Positions 1 to 11,295 are shown, counted from the first letter of the stretch. The stretch is DNA of 64,000 nt from Athripsodes cinereus (GCA_947579605.1 OX388314.1:62001-126000), one strand, 5' to 3'. The notes: generated by a model not told the origin, from the letters alone. Numbers and translations: made by a program.

Positions 1-515
1 GAAGTGAATAATTTGTTGACGGAAATAGTGCCAACACTACGTGTAACTTCTTCTCGTTACATATCTTATAAGCATCTTTATTCATATGTTATGTCCACAG
101 TTAATACATTATTCTTTAGTCATTTCATCATCATCTAGGATAGATAGGAATAAATAATAAAGTCTAATATGTAAACATTTTTTGGTTTTAATTGATAGCT
201 TAATAAATATTTAAACATAAAACAAAACTAATTTATTATTTATCCATACATTTATATATACCTATATATTTTATTTTACAAAAATACACGGCACAAGCCT
301 TTACCATGTTTGGATACAATTATACTAATATAAACAACGATCGCTTCCTGGCAGCTTTCTTCAAATTCTCCCACTTCAGTCGCAGCTGCTCAGAGCATCG
401 AAAATCTCCCGTGTCAGCAGAATATTGGCTCGCAATCGCCTTCTACGCCTTTTAATTTGTTGTTGGTTGCGTTGGTGGATTTGGTAATAACCGATATTTG
501 ATTATATCCAGCCCC
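1..515. other. Intergenic AT-rich sequence left of the small secreted-protein gene
   Basis: No recognised gene. On the minus strand, about 353-480 reads as a short open stretch rich in Gln and Arg (it includes RRRRRLRANILL), just downstream of the stop of the minus-strand gene at 516. It could be 3' UTR or a missed alternative exon. The rest is plain AT-rich sequence. Confidence 0.4.
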
Positions 516-928
516 TCAGGCTGCCCACTGTGACGCCTCCGGTGTAGACAAACTTTGTGCAGTATAGAATTCGGATAAATGGAAGTCCCCAGACTTCTGC
601 GCTATCCGGGTAGTCGGTGGGTCTCCTTCAATGTCTAACAACAACAACACCTGGTCCTTTCCAAGAGGTTTTGCTTTCACCTGAAATTTAAGGCATTTAT
701 TTATCAGATATACAACAAGGCTGGTGTTATTTCTTACAACTGCACAGAACTGTGACATGGATTCCAGCATACAATATAATACTACATATATTATATTATA
801 TGATCATTAAAAAAGAAAACAATATTATCACTTACATTAAGTGATGATTCCATATTAATTTCGTTATTTACAAATGCAGCAGACAATACACGCACCGAAA
901 AAGATGACACGACGAGAAATGAAAACAT
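516..928 (-). CDS. Predicted small secreted or membrane protein, two exons, family not recognised
   Basis: Two exons fit together in phase 0. Exon 1 (928-836, 31 codons) starts MFSFLVVSSF and has a hydrophobic signal-peptide-like core ending near VLSA. It stops at a strong donor (AAT|GTAAGT). Exon 2 (680-516) follows a good acceptor (TTAAATTTCAG) and encodes 54 residues with a stretch DQVLLLLDIEGD before a stop. The product would be 85 residues. The protein family is not recognised and no enzyme motif is visible. A longer exon 2 reading through to position 770 is open but would need an acceptor at about 752. The gene call rests on splice signals, phase match and the signal peptide, so it is tentative. 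Confidence 0.4.
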
Positions 929-970
929 GAAAATCAACACCGCCACACGGTAACTATGGTAATCGGAAGG

Positions 971-1443
971 AACAGCGATAGGAACCCTATCTATCTCTGG
1001 CCACTTACTTTTTCTTTATTGAGACGCGGGTCGAAGTTAGATAAAAATTGGAATTTTATCTCGGATCGCGTTGACAAGGCTACCTCGGTTATGTTATTGA
1101 GACCGGCCATTAGTAGATAAAATAAATAAAGTATCCATAATCTCTCTCTACAGGATCCTCGGTACGAGTTTGGTCATTGCAGAGAAGAGGGAAACAAACA
1201 AAATGTTAAATCAATTGTAATTACGTCACTGTCACCTGTAGTATTATTTTACCTAATATACATATTAACCAACTAACTATCTTGTACCAATTTCACAGTT
1301 TAATGGCCGGTCTCAATAACATAACCGAGTTAGCCTTGTCAACGCGATCCGAGATAGAATTCCAATTTGTATCGTTCTTCGACCCGCGTCTCAATAAAGA
1401 AAAAGTACGTGGCCAGAGATAGATAGGGTTCCTATCGCTGTTC
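971..1443. repeat. Foldback (MITE-like) element with ~140-bp inverted arms
   Basis: The left arm (about 971-1112, beginning GGAACAGCGATAGG) is repeated inverted at about 1301-1443, ending CCTATCGCTGTTCC. The arms contain GAGACCGGCCATTA and GACGCGGGTCGAA and surround a loop of about 190 bp. No clear target-site duplication was seen. A related sequence with TTATTGAGACCGGCC lies at about 8016-8210. Confidence 0.7.
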
Positions 1444-1565
1444 CCTCCAATTGCCGATGCGATTGATATCCGCATCATATTATAATTACGAATGTTTGGA
1501 GTCAAAAAACTTTACAAAGTTTAATTTATGGACCGACGGTTCTTGGTGGAAGTTCATTTCAATAA

Positions 1566-1690
1566 TTTTTAAAATGAAACACGATATTATAGTTATTCCA
1601 CTATTGAATTTATTTATTTTTGCAAGCCGACTCGCAAAAATAAATAAAGTCAATAGTGGAATACTTATATTTCGTGTTTCATTTAAAAAA
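1566..1690. repeat. Near-perfect hairpin
   Basis: AAAATGAAACACGATATTAT... (1571-1623) is followed, after a spacer of about 10 bases, by its inverted copy ending at about 1686. The arms are a little over 50 bp with few mismatches. This looks like a small foldback repeat; no coding role is apparent. Confidence 0.7.
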
Positions 1691-1789
1691 ATATTAAAAA
1701 ACTTTACTAATACCACTAAAAATGATTATATGCGCGACAAGGTTTTAAGAAACACAATGTTTTGCCATATACATTATACTACCATACTA

Positions 1790-2040
1790 TACTATACCCT
1801 CAAGGCCCTCACGCCGTGTCCCAAGTGGGGTAGGCAGAGAGAACGGAACGCCAAACATATCTATCTTTACACACTTCCTTCGCTTCTTCCACATTCATAC
1901 AGTTTCTCATACACGCACGTCGGTTCCTCTGACTGAACACGCGGCCGTCCTTGAGAATTTGATCCACGTGGTTCTCGGACGCCCGCGCTTGCTCACACCC
2001 TTTCTTTCAAACAAGTATATCCTTTTTGTCATTGCCATAT
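1790..2040 (-). repeat. 3' relic of an RTE-type LINE
   Basis: The sequence CCCAAGTGGGGTAGGCAGAG through the ACGCGGCCGTCCTTGAG and CACGTGG blocks matches, in order, the relics at 19666-19914 and 40480-40590. On the minus strand this family encodes the RT tail (RGRPRTTW...DHVDEYLKDG at 19.8 kb). Only the last few hundred bases remain here. Confidence 0.6.
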
Positions 2041-2120
2041 ACTTTTTTTTTTTTTTTTCCTCCATCCAAAGACCTTGCCCACCTCGACTTCTAGATGTAG
2101 TCCATTGTGGGATTTAGTCC

Positions 2121-3250
2121 TTAGATGTCTTCCCACAGACCTAAAACCTGAAAGAAATTCAAAATTTTGTGTGGGTTAGTTCCTTTGATCTGTTCTTGAT
2201 CAGGAAAGTGTGAGCCAATTATTTTGGCTCTTGTTTGCATAATAGGTTCACATTCTGTGAGTAGATGCAAAGGAGTTTCATGTTCGTTCATGCAGAATCT
2301 GCACAGATACATGTCTGTTAGTTTCATTATACATAAGTGTTTATTGAGTCTACAGTGTCCCGTTAGTACTCTGGTGAGAATTCTTAGGTTCTCTTTATTA
2401 AGTTCGAGAAAGTCTCTACTTTTCTTTGATGAGAAACCTTTAATCAGGGTTTTCGCATGTTTCTGTCCTGGTATTGTTAACCAGTTATTAATAGCTTTTT
2501 CTTGCATTCTCCCATAGAGTGCCGTTTTTAAAGTGCTATTTGTAATGGGGCAGTGAGGCTCTGGTCCATAGGTCAGCATGTCAGCCCCCTTGTTGGCCAT
2601 TTTATCCGCCTCTTCATTACCCTCATAGTTAGAGTGTCCTGGCACCCATCTTAGTACAATTTTATTGTTATTTTCTATTGATAATTTGTTCAATGCATTG
2701 ATACAGTTTTGAACTGTAACAGAGTTTACTTTACAGGAGTCTAGTGCTTTAAGTGCAGCTTGACTGTCTGAGTAAATGTATATTTTTTTATTTCTGTATT
2801 TCCTATTTATATTTTCATAGGCGCATATTGTTATCGCAGTTATTTCTGCTTGAAAGATAGTTTCATTTTGGCCCAGGTGTTTGCATATTTTTGCTTTTGG
2901 TGATATACCATATACACCTGAGCCCGTGCCGTTTATCTTTTTAGATCCATCTGTGTACCAAATCAAGGCACCATTTGGTTCCTGATACCAATTTTCTTTG
3001 ATATCTGATCTGGATTGGATTTCTACTTTGTATGGTTTGGCAAAGAGGTAGATATTTTTCATTTTATCTTTTGGTAAACTAATTATATCATCTTTTTCTA
3101 TTTCTATATTTAGTTTTGATTCAGAGAGCATGCTTATTTTATGTGCTTCTCCAATTGTCAATCTTATTATTCCCTCTTTTACCACCTTTTCTAAGTAAAG
3201 GTGTAGCGGCGGTAGATTGAGCATTGCTTCTAATGAAGCTGTAGGAGTTG
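2121..3250 (-). pseudogene. LINE ORF2 C-terminal part: RNase H domain
   Basis: This open stretch carries RNase H motifs: an Asp in WYTDGSKK, a Glu in QAEITAI, an Asp in YSDSQAAL, and a WVPGHSNYEGNEEAD box with the final Asp. It ends with a Cys/His cluster (CRFCMNEHETPLHLLTEC) typical of LINE C-termini. It is cut off from its RT by the insertion at 3259-4865. The sequence at 3250 continues in frame from the RT part once the insertion and one target duplication are ignored, so the break is due to the insertion. Confidence 0.85.
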
Positions 3251-3258
3251 TATGTAGT

Positions 3259-4865
3259 CAGCGCCGGATCAACCGCATTTTGCGCTTGGTTCAAATATAT
3301 ATACTGCGCCCCCCCCCCCAAACTTTTTTGCAAAAAATATTTTCATATCTTAGCAAAACTGTATAACACGCAAAAAATAAGTAGTTACATTTCTTATTTG
3401 CCACTTTTACAACATGTAATTAGTATCTTATAAAATGTTATGTATCGACCTAACACTATGTTTATTGATATACTTAGGTGAAACATATTTAGTATTTTGA
3501 TTTAAAAAAAATTCCCTCAAATACAAGACATTGTTAAATATGATGAAAAATAACAACAAAATCAAATATTATACTATTATTTCAGTACTTACTTACTTGC
3601 GATGTATGGAAGTAAATATAGCTACCTACATATTTAGGTATTTCATATAAAAAATTTAAAAAAAAAGTTGAAGAAAACTACTACCACACACATAACCTCG
3701 AATATAGACACATTAGGTTTTAAATCTCTTGACTGTTCCTTTTATTTGTAAAGGCTGATACAGCCGTTTATATGTAAATAAATAAATAAATAAAATGACT
3801 ATTTTAATTAATATTTTAATATATGCCCATAATAACATACCTAATGGTTGCAATATTTTTAATAATTATCTTAGTACTATCACTACGATATTATAATTTA
3901 TAATCTACGCATATTAAAGCATACGTACCTATTGCGTTGCGACTATGAAGCGAATTTCATACATTTCATTCGGTTACATTCGTTTACACTTCGGTGCATC
4001 TTGTCTAAATACGAAGGTAATTCGTGTTCTGAGGAACATCCAGTGATTTTATACTATCACTAGATTCACTAGGAGCAGTCGATCTGAGTAGCGCTCCTTA
4101 GCCTAAGTAATGTTTATTCATAATCAACCAAACCACAGATTATTTACGCTAGGTAATATTTATATTTCTGGTTTTTATTTGAAAAATCATAGCGCCCCTT
4201 TTGAATGTATTAGTGAGAATCTATGTAGGGCGCGCTTTGGTTGTGTTGGACGAGCGCTGGTTCAGTAGGTAATTATTATTATTTCATTCTACAGTATTAC
4301 TTGGTTGTATAAGCCAGCGAAATGTTTAAAAGGCGCGTTGTATGTATTAGTGAGAATCTATGTGGAAGCGTTGAGGAAGTATTAGTGGCCTAGTGAGACG
4401 CAAGGAACAATATTTATTATTCTTCTTCTTATTTCATTTTACGGCAATGCATCCGCAATCGAGTGAATTATGAACAATATTTATTATTACATATTTCATT
4501 TTATTACTCGGTTGTAGGAGCTAGTAAAAAAACGGAGATAAAAGATTTGGACCTTTATTATGTATGGAAAAGTTAGAGTACGTAACATTCAAAATTCTTT
4601 GAACTCAAATGTGTATATTATAAGTCGATAATGATTAGGCATTAGAGCGTGTAACTTTTCGCGGGAATTTCAAAAATATGTTCTCTTATAAAACCGATAC
4701 ATTTTGTGATATGTGTAACTTTTTATGCAAGCGGAAGTACTTTTTATATTATTTATTTATAAAATCTCTGGTTACAACTAAAACTAGAGTTAATCTACGT
4801 AGCGCCTTTTACTTTATGCGCCCTGGTGGGCCGAACCATTTGAACCTATGGTAGATCCGGCGCTG
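3259..4865. mobile_element. Non-autonomous hAT-type DNA transposon inserted in the LINE
   Basis: Termini CAGCGCCGGATC and GATCCGGCGCTG are perfect 12-bp inverted repeats. They are flanked by an exact 8-bp duplication TATGTAGT (3251-3258 and 4866-4873). The 8-bp duplication and CAG...CTG ends are hallmarks of the hAT superfamily. The 1607-bp interior has no recognisable transposase, includes a C run near 3307, and is AT-rich. Confidence 0.9.
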
Positions 4866-6570
4866 TATGTAGTGCTCCTGTTACTAATAAACAGGCCATT
4901 CTTTGTAGTCTGTTTAGCTTTTCAATACATCCCTTTTGTTCTAGTTTGTTATTCCAAACTATTGATGCATATGATACAATTGGTCTTACTACCGCAGTAT
5001 ATAACCAGAGCATTAGTTTGGGTTTTATTCCCCAATTATTTCCTACCAATCTTCGGCAGGTCCATAAGGCCTTCGTAGCTTTTTGTGTTACTTTATTAAC
5101 ATGTTCAGTCCAAGTGAGTTTATTATCTAGTGTGATACCTAGATATTTTGTCTCTTTGGAAAAGTTTATAGCATTTCCAAAAAAGATTGGTTTGGTAAGC
5201 TTTTCTAGCTTTTTTTTCCTTGTAAATGGGATTAGAGTTGTTTTACTAGTATTAACTGTTAACCCATTCGTAATGCACCAGTGTTCTACCATCTTTAGCG
5301 CATTCTGCATTAATTCAGAGATAATGTCATATTCTTTACCTCTGATTATTATAACTATGTCATCAGCATAGCTTTGTGCATTATAACCATTGTCATTGAG
5401 CTTGCATATTACACTGTCTGCAACTAGTGTCCACAGTAGAGGTGAAAGAACACCTCCCTGTGGGCATCCTTTGACAGTTTTAGCCTTTAATGTTTCATTT
5501 TGTAGGCTTATTTTAATGTATCTGTTTGACAACATGTCATTGATCCATTTTATTACGGTGGGTTCTACCTGTTTTTGCTTTAGTCCATTTATTAAGACTT
5601 CTGTTGGGACCCCATCAAAGGCCCCTTCTATGTCTAGGAAGGCACATAAAGCAATTTCACCGTTTGATAGTGATTTCTGTATGTTATCCACTATTTCTAT
5701 GAGGGCAGTCTCTGTTGATTTGCCTTCTTGATACGCATGTTGTTTTATGTGTACAGGGTATTTTTGTAGGGTGTTGTCTACAAGATATCTATGGATTACT
5801 TTTTCCATTGTTTTAAGCATGAACGAGGATAGACTTATTGGTCTGTATGCTTTCGGTGTATCATAACATTCCTTGTTGGATTTTGGAATGTATGTTACTT
5901 TGACAGTTTTCCAGCTTTGTGGTATATAACCCCATGCTAGGCTTGCTCTGAATATTTTAAGTAGTGTTGGAGTTATTGTTTCAATTCCATACTGCAATAG
6001 AGCAGGAAATATTTCATCTTCTCCACTACTTTTGTAAGGTTCAAATGAGTTGATTGCCCATTTGACTTCGTTGGGTCTGAAGATTTTCGATGCAATTCTC
6101 CAATCTTCTATACCCGGTTTACTGATTTCAGAATATGTTTTTTCAATTTCCTCTACTATCTCGCACCCTGGAAAGTGAGTTTTCGCGAGCAGGATAAGAG
6201 TCTCTTTTTCTGTTTCAGTATAACAATCATCTTGATTCTTTAAGAACCCTATTTCTGGCTCTTTTTGTTTTGCTAGGATTTTATTGATTCTAGCTGTTTC
6301 TGTAGTGGTTTTTATTGTACCACAGAATGTTCTCCAGGAATTTGTTTTTGCTTTCCTGATTGCCTTATGGTATTCAGTCAGGGACATTCTATATTCATCC
6401 CAGGTACCATGTGCTTTAGCTTTATTGAAAAGCTTTCTAGTTTTAGTCCTTATTGTGGAAAGATGGTTGTTCCACCAAGGGACATCTTTATTCTCTGTTT
6501 TGGTTTTAACAGGACAATTTCTTTCAAAAGATTTTTTTAGATTCTGTGAGAAAATCATTATTAAGATCAA
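4866..6570 (-). pseudogene. LINE ORF2 central part: reverse transcriptase
   Basis: A long open stretch with RT motifs in order: KSSGEDEIFPALL (finger), PISLSSFMLKTMEK, FLDIEGAFDGV, CPQGGVLSPLLW and the catalytic SYADDIVII box, then the thumb (TKYLGITLDNKLTW) and LNRLQRMACLLVTGA. It runs into the hAT-type insertion at 4866 just after ALHT. The N-terminal side is joined to the endonuclease by a frameshift at about 6530-6570. RT activity of this copy is not expected because the ORF is broken. Confidence 0.9.
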
Positions 6571-7376
6571 TGCTTTTTGGGTCTCTGATTGCTCCGGTTG
6601 GGGTTAACTCCTCCCGAAGGTCCTGATTATAGTTACTCCAATTTGTTGATCTTTTATTCCTGTATTTTACAGTTGTTTTTTCCATATTTTTTATGCAATA
6701 TGTTATTTGTCTGTGATCGGAGGCTGATTCCTCCGACAGTACATGCCAATTTGTTATTTCTTTACTGATGTTGTCAGTACATAACGTTAAGTCTAGTACT
6801 TCAGATCTAGCTCTGGTAATGAATGTGGGTTTATTCCCTTTATTCAATATGTTTAGATTATGTGTTAATATAAAATCTAATAAATTCTCACCTCTTTGGT
6901 TACAGTCAGTGCTTCCTCAAATTGTATGGTGAGCATTTGCATCACAACTTATAATTAGTGGTGCTTTATTCCTTTTTGCAAATCCTATGAGTTCCTCAAG
7001 GATTGTAAATGGTAATATCTCATCTCCAGCAAAGTAAGCTGAGCAAATGATGAGTTTTTTTATTATGTATTTCATTATAAATTATTGCTGCAACAAGATC
7101 TCTTGTGCAGAATTCAGGAATATTTGTAAACTTTATATTCTTATTTATTACAATACAGGCTCTGGGTCTACAGTTGCTATTGCAGGCTATTACGTTTCCT
7201 GCATAGCTTAAACCACATATCCTATTGTCGATTGTCCAGGGTTCCTGCAACAATAAAGCTATTAAATTTTCATTTAGTAGTTTTTTACCAGCCAGGGCTG
7301 AAGCTGCCCTGGCACAATGTAAATTAAGTTGAAGAAACTTACCCATGTTCTTCGACCTTACTGGATTATTATCCAT
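6524..7376 (-). pseudogene. LINE ORF2 N-terminal part: EEP endonuclease, frameshifted
   Basis: Starts with ATG at 7376 (MDNNPVRSKN), followed by LQLNLHCARAASALAG and LLLQEPW, the endonuclease N-terminal motifs. A frame change lies near 7020-7060. The region 6850-7010 reads as a DANAHHT..GSTDCNQRG-like block on the minus strand, and 6847-6524 has the SASDHRQI motif. Domain order agrees with an APE-type endonuclease ahead of the RT. At least two frame breaks make this a relic. Confidence 0.8.
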
Positions 7377-7450
7377 TCTCGAGCAGCCTACTGTTTTTTC
7401 TGCTCCTTGGTGGTCTTCTTGGCTTTGACCACCATCCAGTCTGCTGCCAT

Positions 7451-8290
7451 ATACTTATATCGCTATTAAAAAATAGGTGTTGATGGTAGAAGGGTGAAAA
7501 TTTAGTGCTGTATGTATTTTTTAATGACTCGCCATATAAAAAATAAAAATATAAAATTTGTCCAAAAAATAAAATAAAAAAATTCGGGGTGAACCACCCT
7601 TAGCTTTTAATGATATGAAAAATAGATGTTGGCCGATTCTCAGATCTAACCGATAAGCACACAAAATTTCATCAAAATATGCCCAGTCGTTTCGGAGGAA
7701 TATGGTAACAAACGCTGTGACATGAGAATTTTATATATGTATAATCAAAATATACTCCAGCTTCGAATAATTCTTAATCGCTTTCGTCGCTTGAAAACAT
7801 TTTTTTACTTTACCACAACCTCTTAAAGTCAATGAATCGCTAGTGACTGGTTGCAGAAAGCCCAGGACAGAGATGCCTGAGATATGGGGGAGGCTTATGT
7901 TCAGCAGTGGACAGGAATAGCTGCATAAACTCCACTTTCAAACGGAACTTATCTGTCAAAGTCCGGGGATAACAAAACCATACAAAAATTTGTCATCTTG
8001 GATACGACAAATAACTAGAGATAGGATATTGAAACGCATTTTCGTTGATTTCCATACATTATATAACTCGCAGCACTCCGAGAGGTAGATAGAGAATTTG
8101 GATAGCGATTCTATCTCAGCTATGTTTATTGAAACGGGAAAACGTAAAGATAGATCGATTTTTAACAAAAGTTCGGAGATAGATCACTTATTGAGACCGG
8201 CCGTAAATACATTACTTTTTCAATCATATGATATTACTATGTGTTCCATTACTTTTTGTGTATTCTCCAATTCAAATTAGATTATTTTAT
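7451..8290. repeat. Mixed repeat debris
   Basis: 7620-7740 has a block ending AACAAACGCTGTGACATGAG that looks like a dispersed repeat. 7860-7925 (GAGGCTTATGTTCAGCAGTGGACAGGAATAG) resembles the 3' end of an RTE-type LINE. 8016-8210 is related to the foldback element at 0.97-1.44 kb (shared TTATTGAGACCGGCC). No gene seen. Confidence 0.5.
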
Positions 8291-8295
8291 TAATG

Positions 8296-8755
8296 ACTGT
8301 ATGATCTAGTTTTCGTCTGAAATACATGTGGAAAACCAATTTGCATTCCATGAACGCAAGGTCATATAATTTTATGCAGGAGATAATGTAAGTTGAAAGT
8401 TTTACTCCATTTGACAGCGTACAGTCAGGCAAAGATTTGGCTCAATCCTTTGCATATGGTACGAGACTCAGCCCGAGAACATGCAGTTTGGATCTGTCAT
8501 AAAGATATCATGTTAGAATATGCAAAGGCATGATCCAAGTCTTTGTCCAACTGTACACAGTGAAATGGAGTAAAACCTTCACTTTAACTTGTAAATTAAT
8601 TAATATTAAATTCAGCGATGAAGTTTGTCACCCATCCGGATGTCTTAATTTTGTGTTGGTATGGAGAAGACAGCTTGCATGTTTATTACATGCAGCTGGT
8701 CTGCTGACTATTGGGATACACTGTGATGATACAGCAGTAGTAGTATAATATATAT
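8296..8755 (+). repeat. Dispersed repeat with (TAG)n tail, copy 1 of a paired block
   Basis: Starts ACTGTATGATCTAGTTTTCG, later has AAATTCAGCGATGAAG, CATGCAGCTGGTCTGCTGAC and a GTAGTAGT tail. The same blocks recur in the same order at 9258-9868. The terminal module also occurs alone at 17462-17545 and, inverted, at 42262-42400 and 51043-51190. Confidence 0.65.
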
Positions 8756-8949
8756 AATTGTATATATAAACTGTATATTTAAATGTATAAACTTGTATTC
8801 ACATAGTTAGTATTGATAATGAACTGTAATATTATTGTCTACATAATAAAATAAAATAATTTTTGATAGATCTAATTAAAAAATATTTAAATACCTACTT
8901 AGTACTACAATTTGAGAGTGAAGAGTGGTTACAACTTGAAATAACTTAC

Positions 8950-10401
8950 AACATGATAGTTGGGTAGGCCCTGATTTTGAAGTGTGAGGCTGTAGATGTA
9001 AATCGGGTGCAGTCTAATCTGGCAACTCTGACAGGAGAAGCGTGGAGTGCCTGAGCTACATGCGCCCACACAGGGGCTAAGCGATGGCAGTAAGCGCACC
9101 ACGGGGCATAGAACATAACCAGCCAGGGACTGTCAGCCTCCCCCTCCCCCTGTAGCTCCAGGAAGCGATCACTCAGCTCCAACACACGGGAGGCTGTATT
9201 GCTGTGCACACAACCTGACAACGCATCACACAAAACATTTACATATATAAATGATAGCACTGTATGATCTAATTTACGTCTGCAATGCATGTGGAAAACC
9301 AACAGGCATTCCGTGAATGAAAGTTCATATAATTGTACCCAATATAGGTATGTACTATGTATACATATACAGTATATAAGAATGGAGAAAAATACTCTTC
9401 TGATAAATAGTAGAAGGCAGTATTCATTTTAAACAAGTAACAAAATACATATTCAGGTAATAAATAAAATAATGAATAAAAAAGTTTAATTTTTTATTAA
9501 CTGCGTACTACAATTGTATAATATTTTATTTGTTAATACCTCCACATAATAAAATATTTTTAAGTTTGAAATCAGATGCTTTGCGTTTAACCAAATGAAT
9601 CAATTTAAGTCATACCTACAGCTGGAAACTATTTTACAGTTCTATTCTATTCCATCTTTAAAGGATCAGAGATTAAACAATCCTAAACACAAATTAATCT
9701 TATCAACTATTGATCTTAAATTCAGCGATGGGGCTTGCCACCCATCCTGAATGTCTTGGTTTTATATTGGCACGGAGAGGACAGCTTGCATGTTTATTAT
9801 GTGCAGCTGGTCTGCTGGCTACCCCACTTGTGGGATATGCCGTGATGGTATAGTAGTAGTAGTAACTATTGATCCACTGGATACATCATTAGTGAGATAT
9901 GTAGTGATGATTATGTTGTGATGAGAAGATTTTTTTTATTTACTGAGGAAGGAACTCGATTGATAATAAAACAAGTAATAATTATTATAATTATGGATGA
10001 TTTTGATTTTATTGCCCAGAGTTAACTTTTAACTAAATCAAATGTACACTATTTTGCTCATTCCATAATTGTCTTCATTAATAATACCATTGAGTATCTT
10101 ATTCTACACATAATGAATATAATAGTAATCTGTTTCATTTCCACAAAAGTGGTGTGCATTACCAAGGAATACGAAAACATTAATCTCAATGTTTTAGAAA
10201 CTTAAATAAGAATATCTGTTACTTACAAATATGTATAAACATTAAGGCGCGAATTATGCAAGTTGACGATTTACTTAATACCAAACAATATGTCATGTGT
10301 AGTAGACTAATAATAATAAGCGATGTTGTATTGATCTTAATACAGTAATATTCACCTGCAGCCAAAAGGATGATAAAGTATATCATAACGAAGACATTCA
10401 T
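8950..10401 (-). CDS. TMX3-like thioredoxin-related transmembrane protein, 5' exons
   Basis: Exon 1 (10401-10356, 15 codons plus one base) encodes a signal peptide, MNVFVMIYFIILLAA, ending at a GTGAAT donor. Exon 2 (9214-8950) follows a TTGTCAG acceptor in matching phase 1 and ends at a GTAAGT donor in phase 2. It encodes one thioredoxin fold: RFLELQ, WLVMFYAPWCAYCHRLAPVW, VARLDCTRFTSTASHFKIRAYPTIML. This order matches TMX3/PDI-type ER oxidoreductases, which act on disulfides in the ER lumen. The active site is CAYC instead of the usual CGHC. No following exon (the rest of the fold, second domain, TM helix) was recognised to the left, where repeats dominate. The gene may continue outside the window or be truncated. 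Confidence 0.75.
9258..9868 (+). repeat. Dispersed repeat with (TAG)n tail, copy 2 of a paired block
   Basis: Begins ACTGTATGATCTAATTTACG, close to 8296. It ends with GCTGGTCTGCTGGCTACCCC and GGGATATGCCGTGATGG followed by TAGTAGTAGTAG. It sits in intron 1 of the TMX3-like gene and is in the opposite orientation to it. A copy-and-paste element with a short tandem tail (SINE or LINE 3' end) fits best. Confidence 0.65.
9869..10355. other. Intron 1 remainder of the TMX3-like gene
   Basis: AT-rich intron sequence without recognisable repeats, ORFs or RNA signals. Confidence 0.5.
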
Positions 10402-10735
10402 CGTAAAAATATTATCTCATTCAAACCAATTAACTAAACTAGCATTTCTACTAGAACACAAATCAATTTAACAAAATGTATAGTCGAGAACCGCAAACCG
10501 CAACCCAAGTCCATATTTTGTGACAGATATCCATCCATAGACAAAAAAAACTGACAGCTGTAATTCGGTAACGATCGGCTCTTAAAAAAGAAAGTATGCT
10601 CATTTGCCTAAAGTAATCCATGTTTAATTAAATGTCTATGTCCTAATATTTATTTTAATTTATTAGATTATCGATGGGGTTGGTTTATTTAAATGAATTT
10701 TTAATTTAATGAATGCATACCAATCTGACTCTTTA
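10402..10735. other. Upstream region of the TMX3-like gene
   Basis: About 330 bp between the predicted TMX3-like start codon and the P-like transposon. A promoter and 5' UTR are expected here. I see no clear TATA box or other assignable element. Confidence 0.35.
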
Positions 10736-11295
10736 GTCGGAACCATGGACCTAGATAGAGTAGTGCAGGACAGACACTTTGGCAAACATTTTGAAGCTGC
10801 GCGGGGAGGGGAATGACGACCATTTTGTATGAAACAAATTTTGTTCGGTGCGTCGCATTTGGGCTGCGTTCAGACAGTCACCGAGTGATCACTCGACGAC
10901 GCAAATTTATTTATTTATTTAAATTTATTTATAATTTACGTCTTTTACACGTTGACAAATTTAAGAAATTATAACAAAAAGTAAATCCAAAATAACAAAA
11001 ATAATTTTAAAAGTTATAAAAGCAATAAAAAATAATAATAAAAACAAGACGTAAAAAATAATGGCGCCTTTACGACATTGGGTCATAAAACGCTCTAAGT
11101 TATTCACGATTATCCGGGGTTACATTCACCACTCACTGCAACTTCATGGTCGTTCAGGTCACTCGACGCCGAGTGACATTTATGCTCCCGTGAACCAACC
11201 CTTGTATGTTGATTTGTTTTAAAAATGTATCAAGCACATCAGTTGAATTTTTCATATCGGTTTTTATATCTAGAAGAATAGGACTTATGATTAAC

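Larger units (their letters stand above)
2044..7450 (-). mobile_element. Non-LTR retrotransposon with EEP endonuclease, RT and RNase H (I/R1/LOA-type), disrupted
   Basis: Reading right to left: the last codons of an upstream ORF (7450-7388, ending TKEQKKQ stop), then an ORF2 start 11 bp later (ATG at 7376), an EEP endonuclease, a reverse transcriptase, an RNase H with a C-terminal Cys/His region, and a poly-A tail (T tract at 2044-2060 on the plus strand). The copy is 5'-truncated inside ORF1. ORF2 is broken by frameshifts in the endonuclease part and by a 1.6-kb hAT-like insertion at 3259-4865. An RNase H domain after the RT places it among the I/R1/LOA-type clades; the exact clade is not certain. 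Confidence 0.85.

Noticed and set aside
1451..1936. 161-codon plus-strand ORF
   Set aside because: It runs across a foldback edge, the 1566-1690 hairpin and an antisense RTE relic. No protein motif.
3139..3333. Minus-strand ORF crossing 3259
   Set aside because: It joins LINE sequence to the end of the hAT-type insertion in a different frame from the RNase H ORF.
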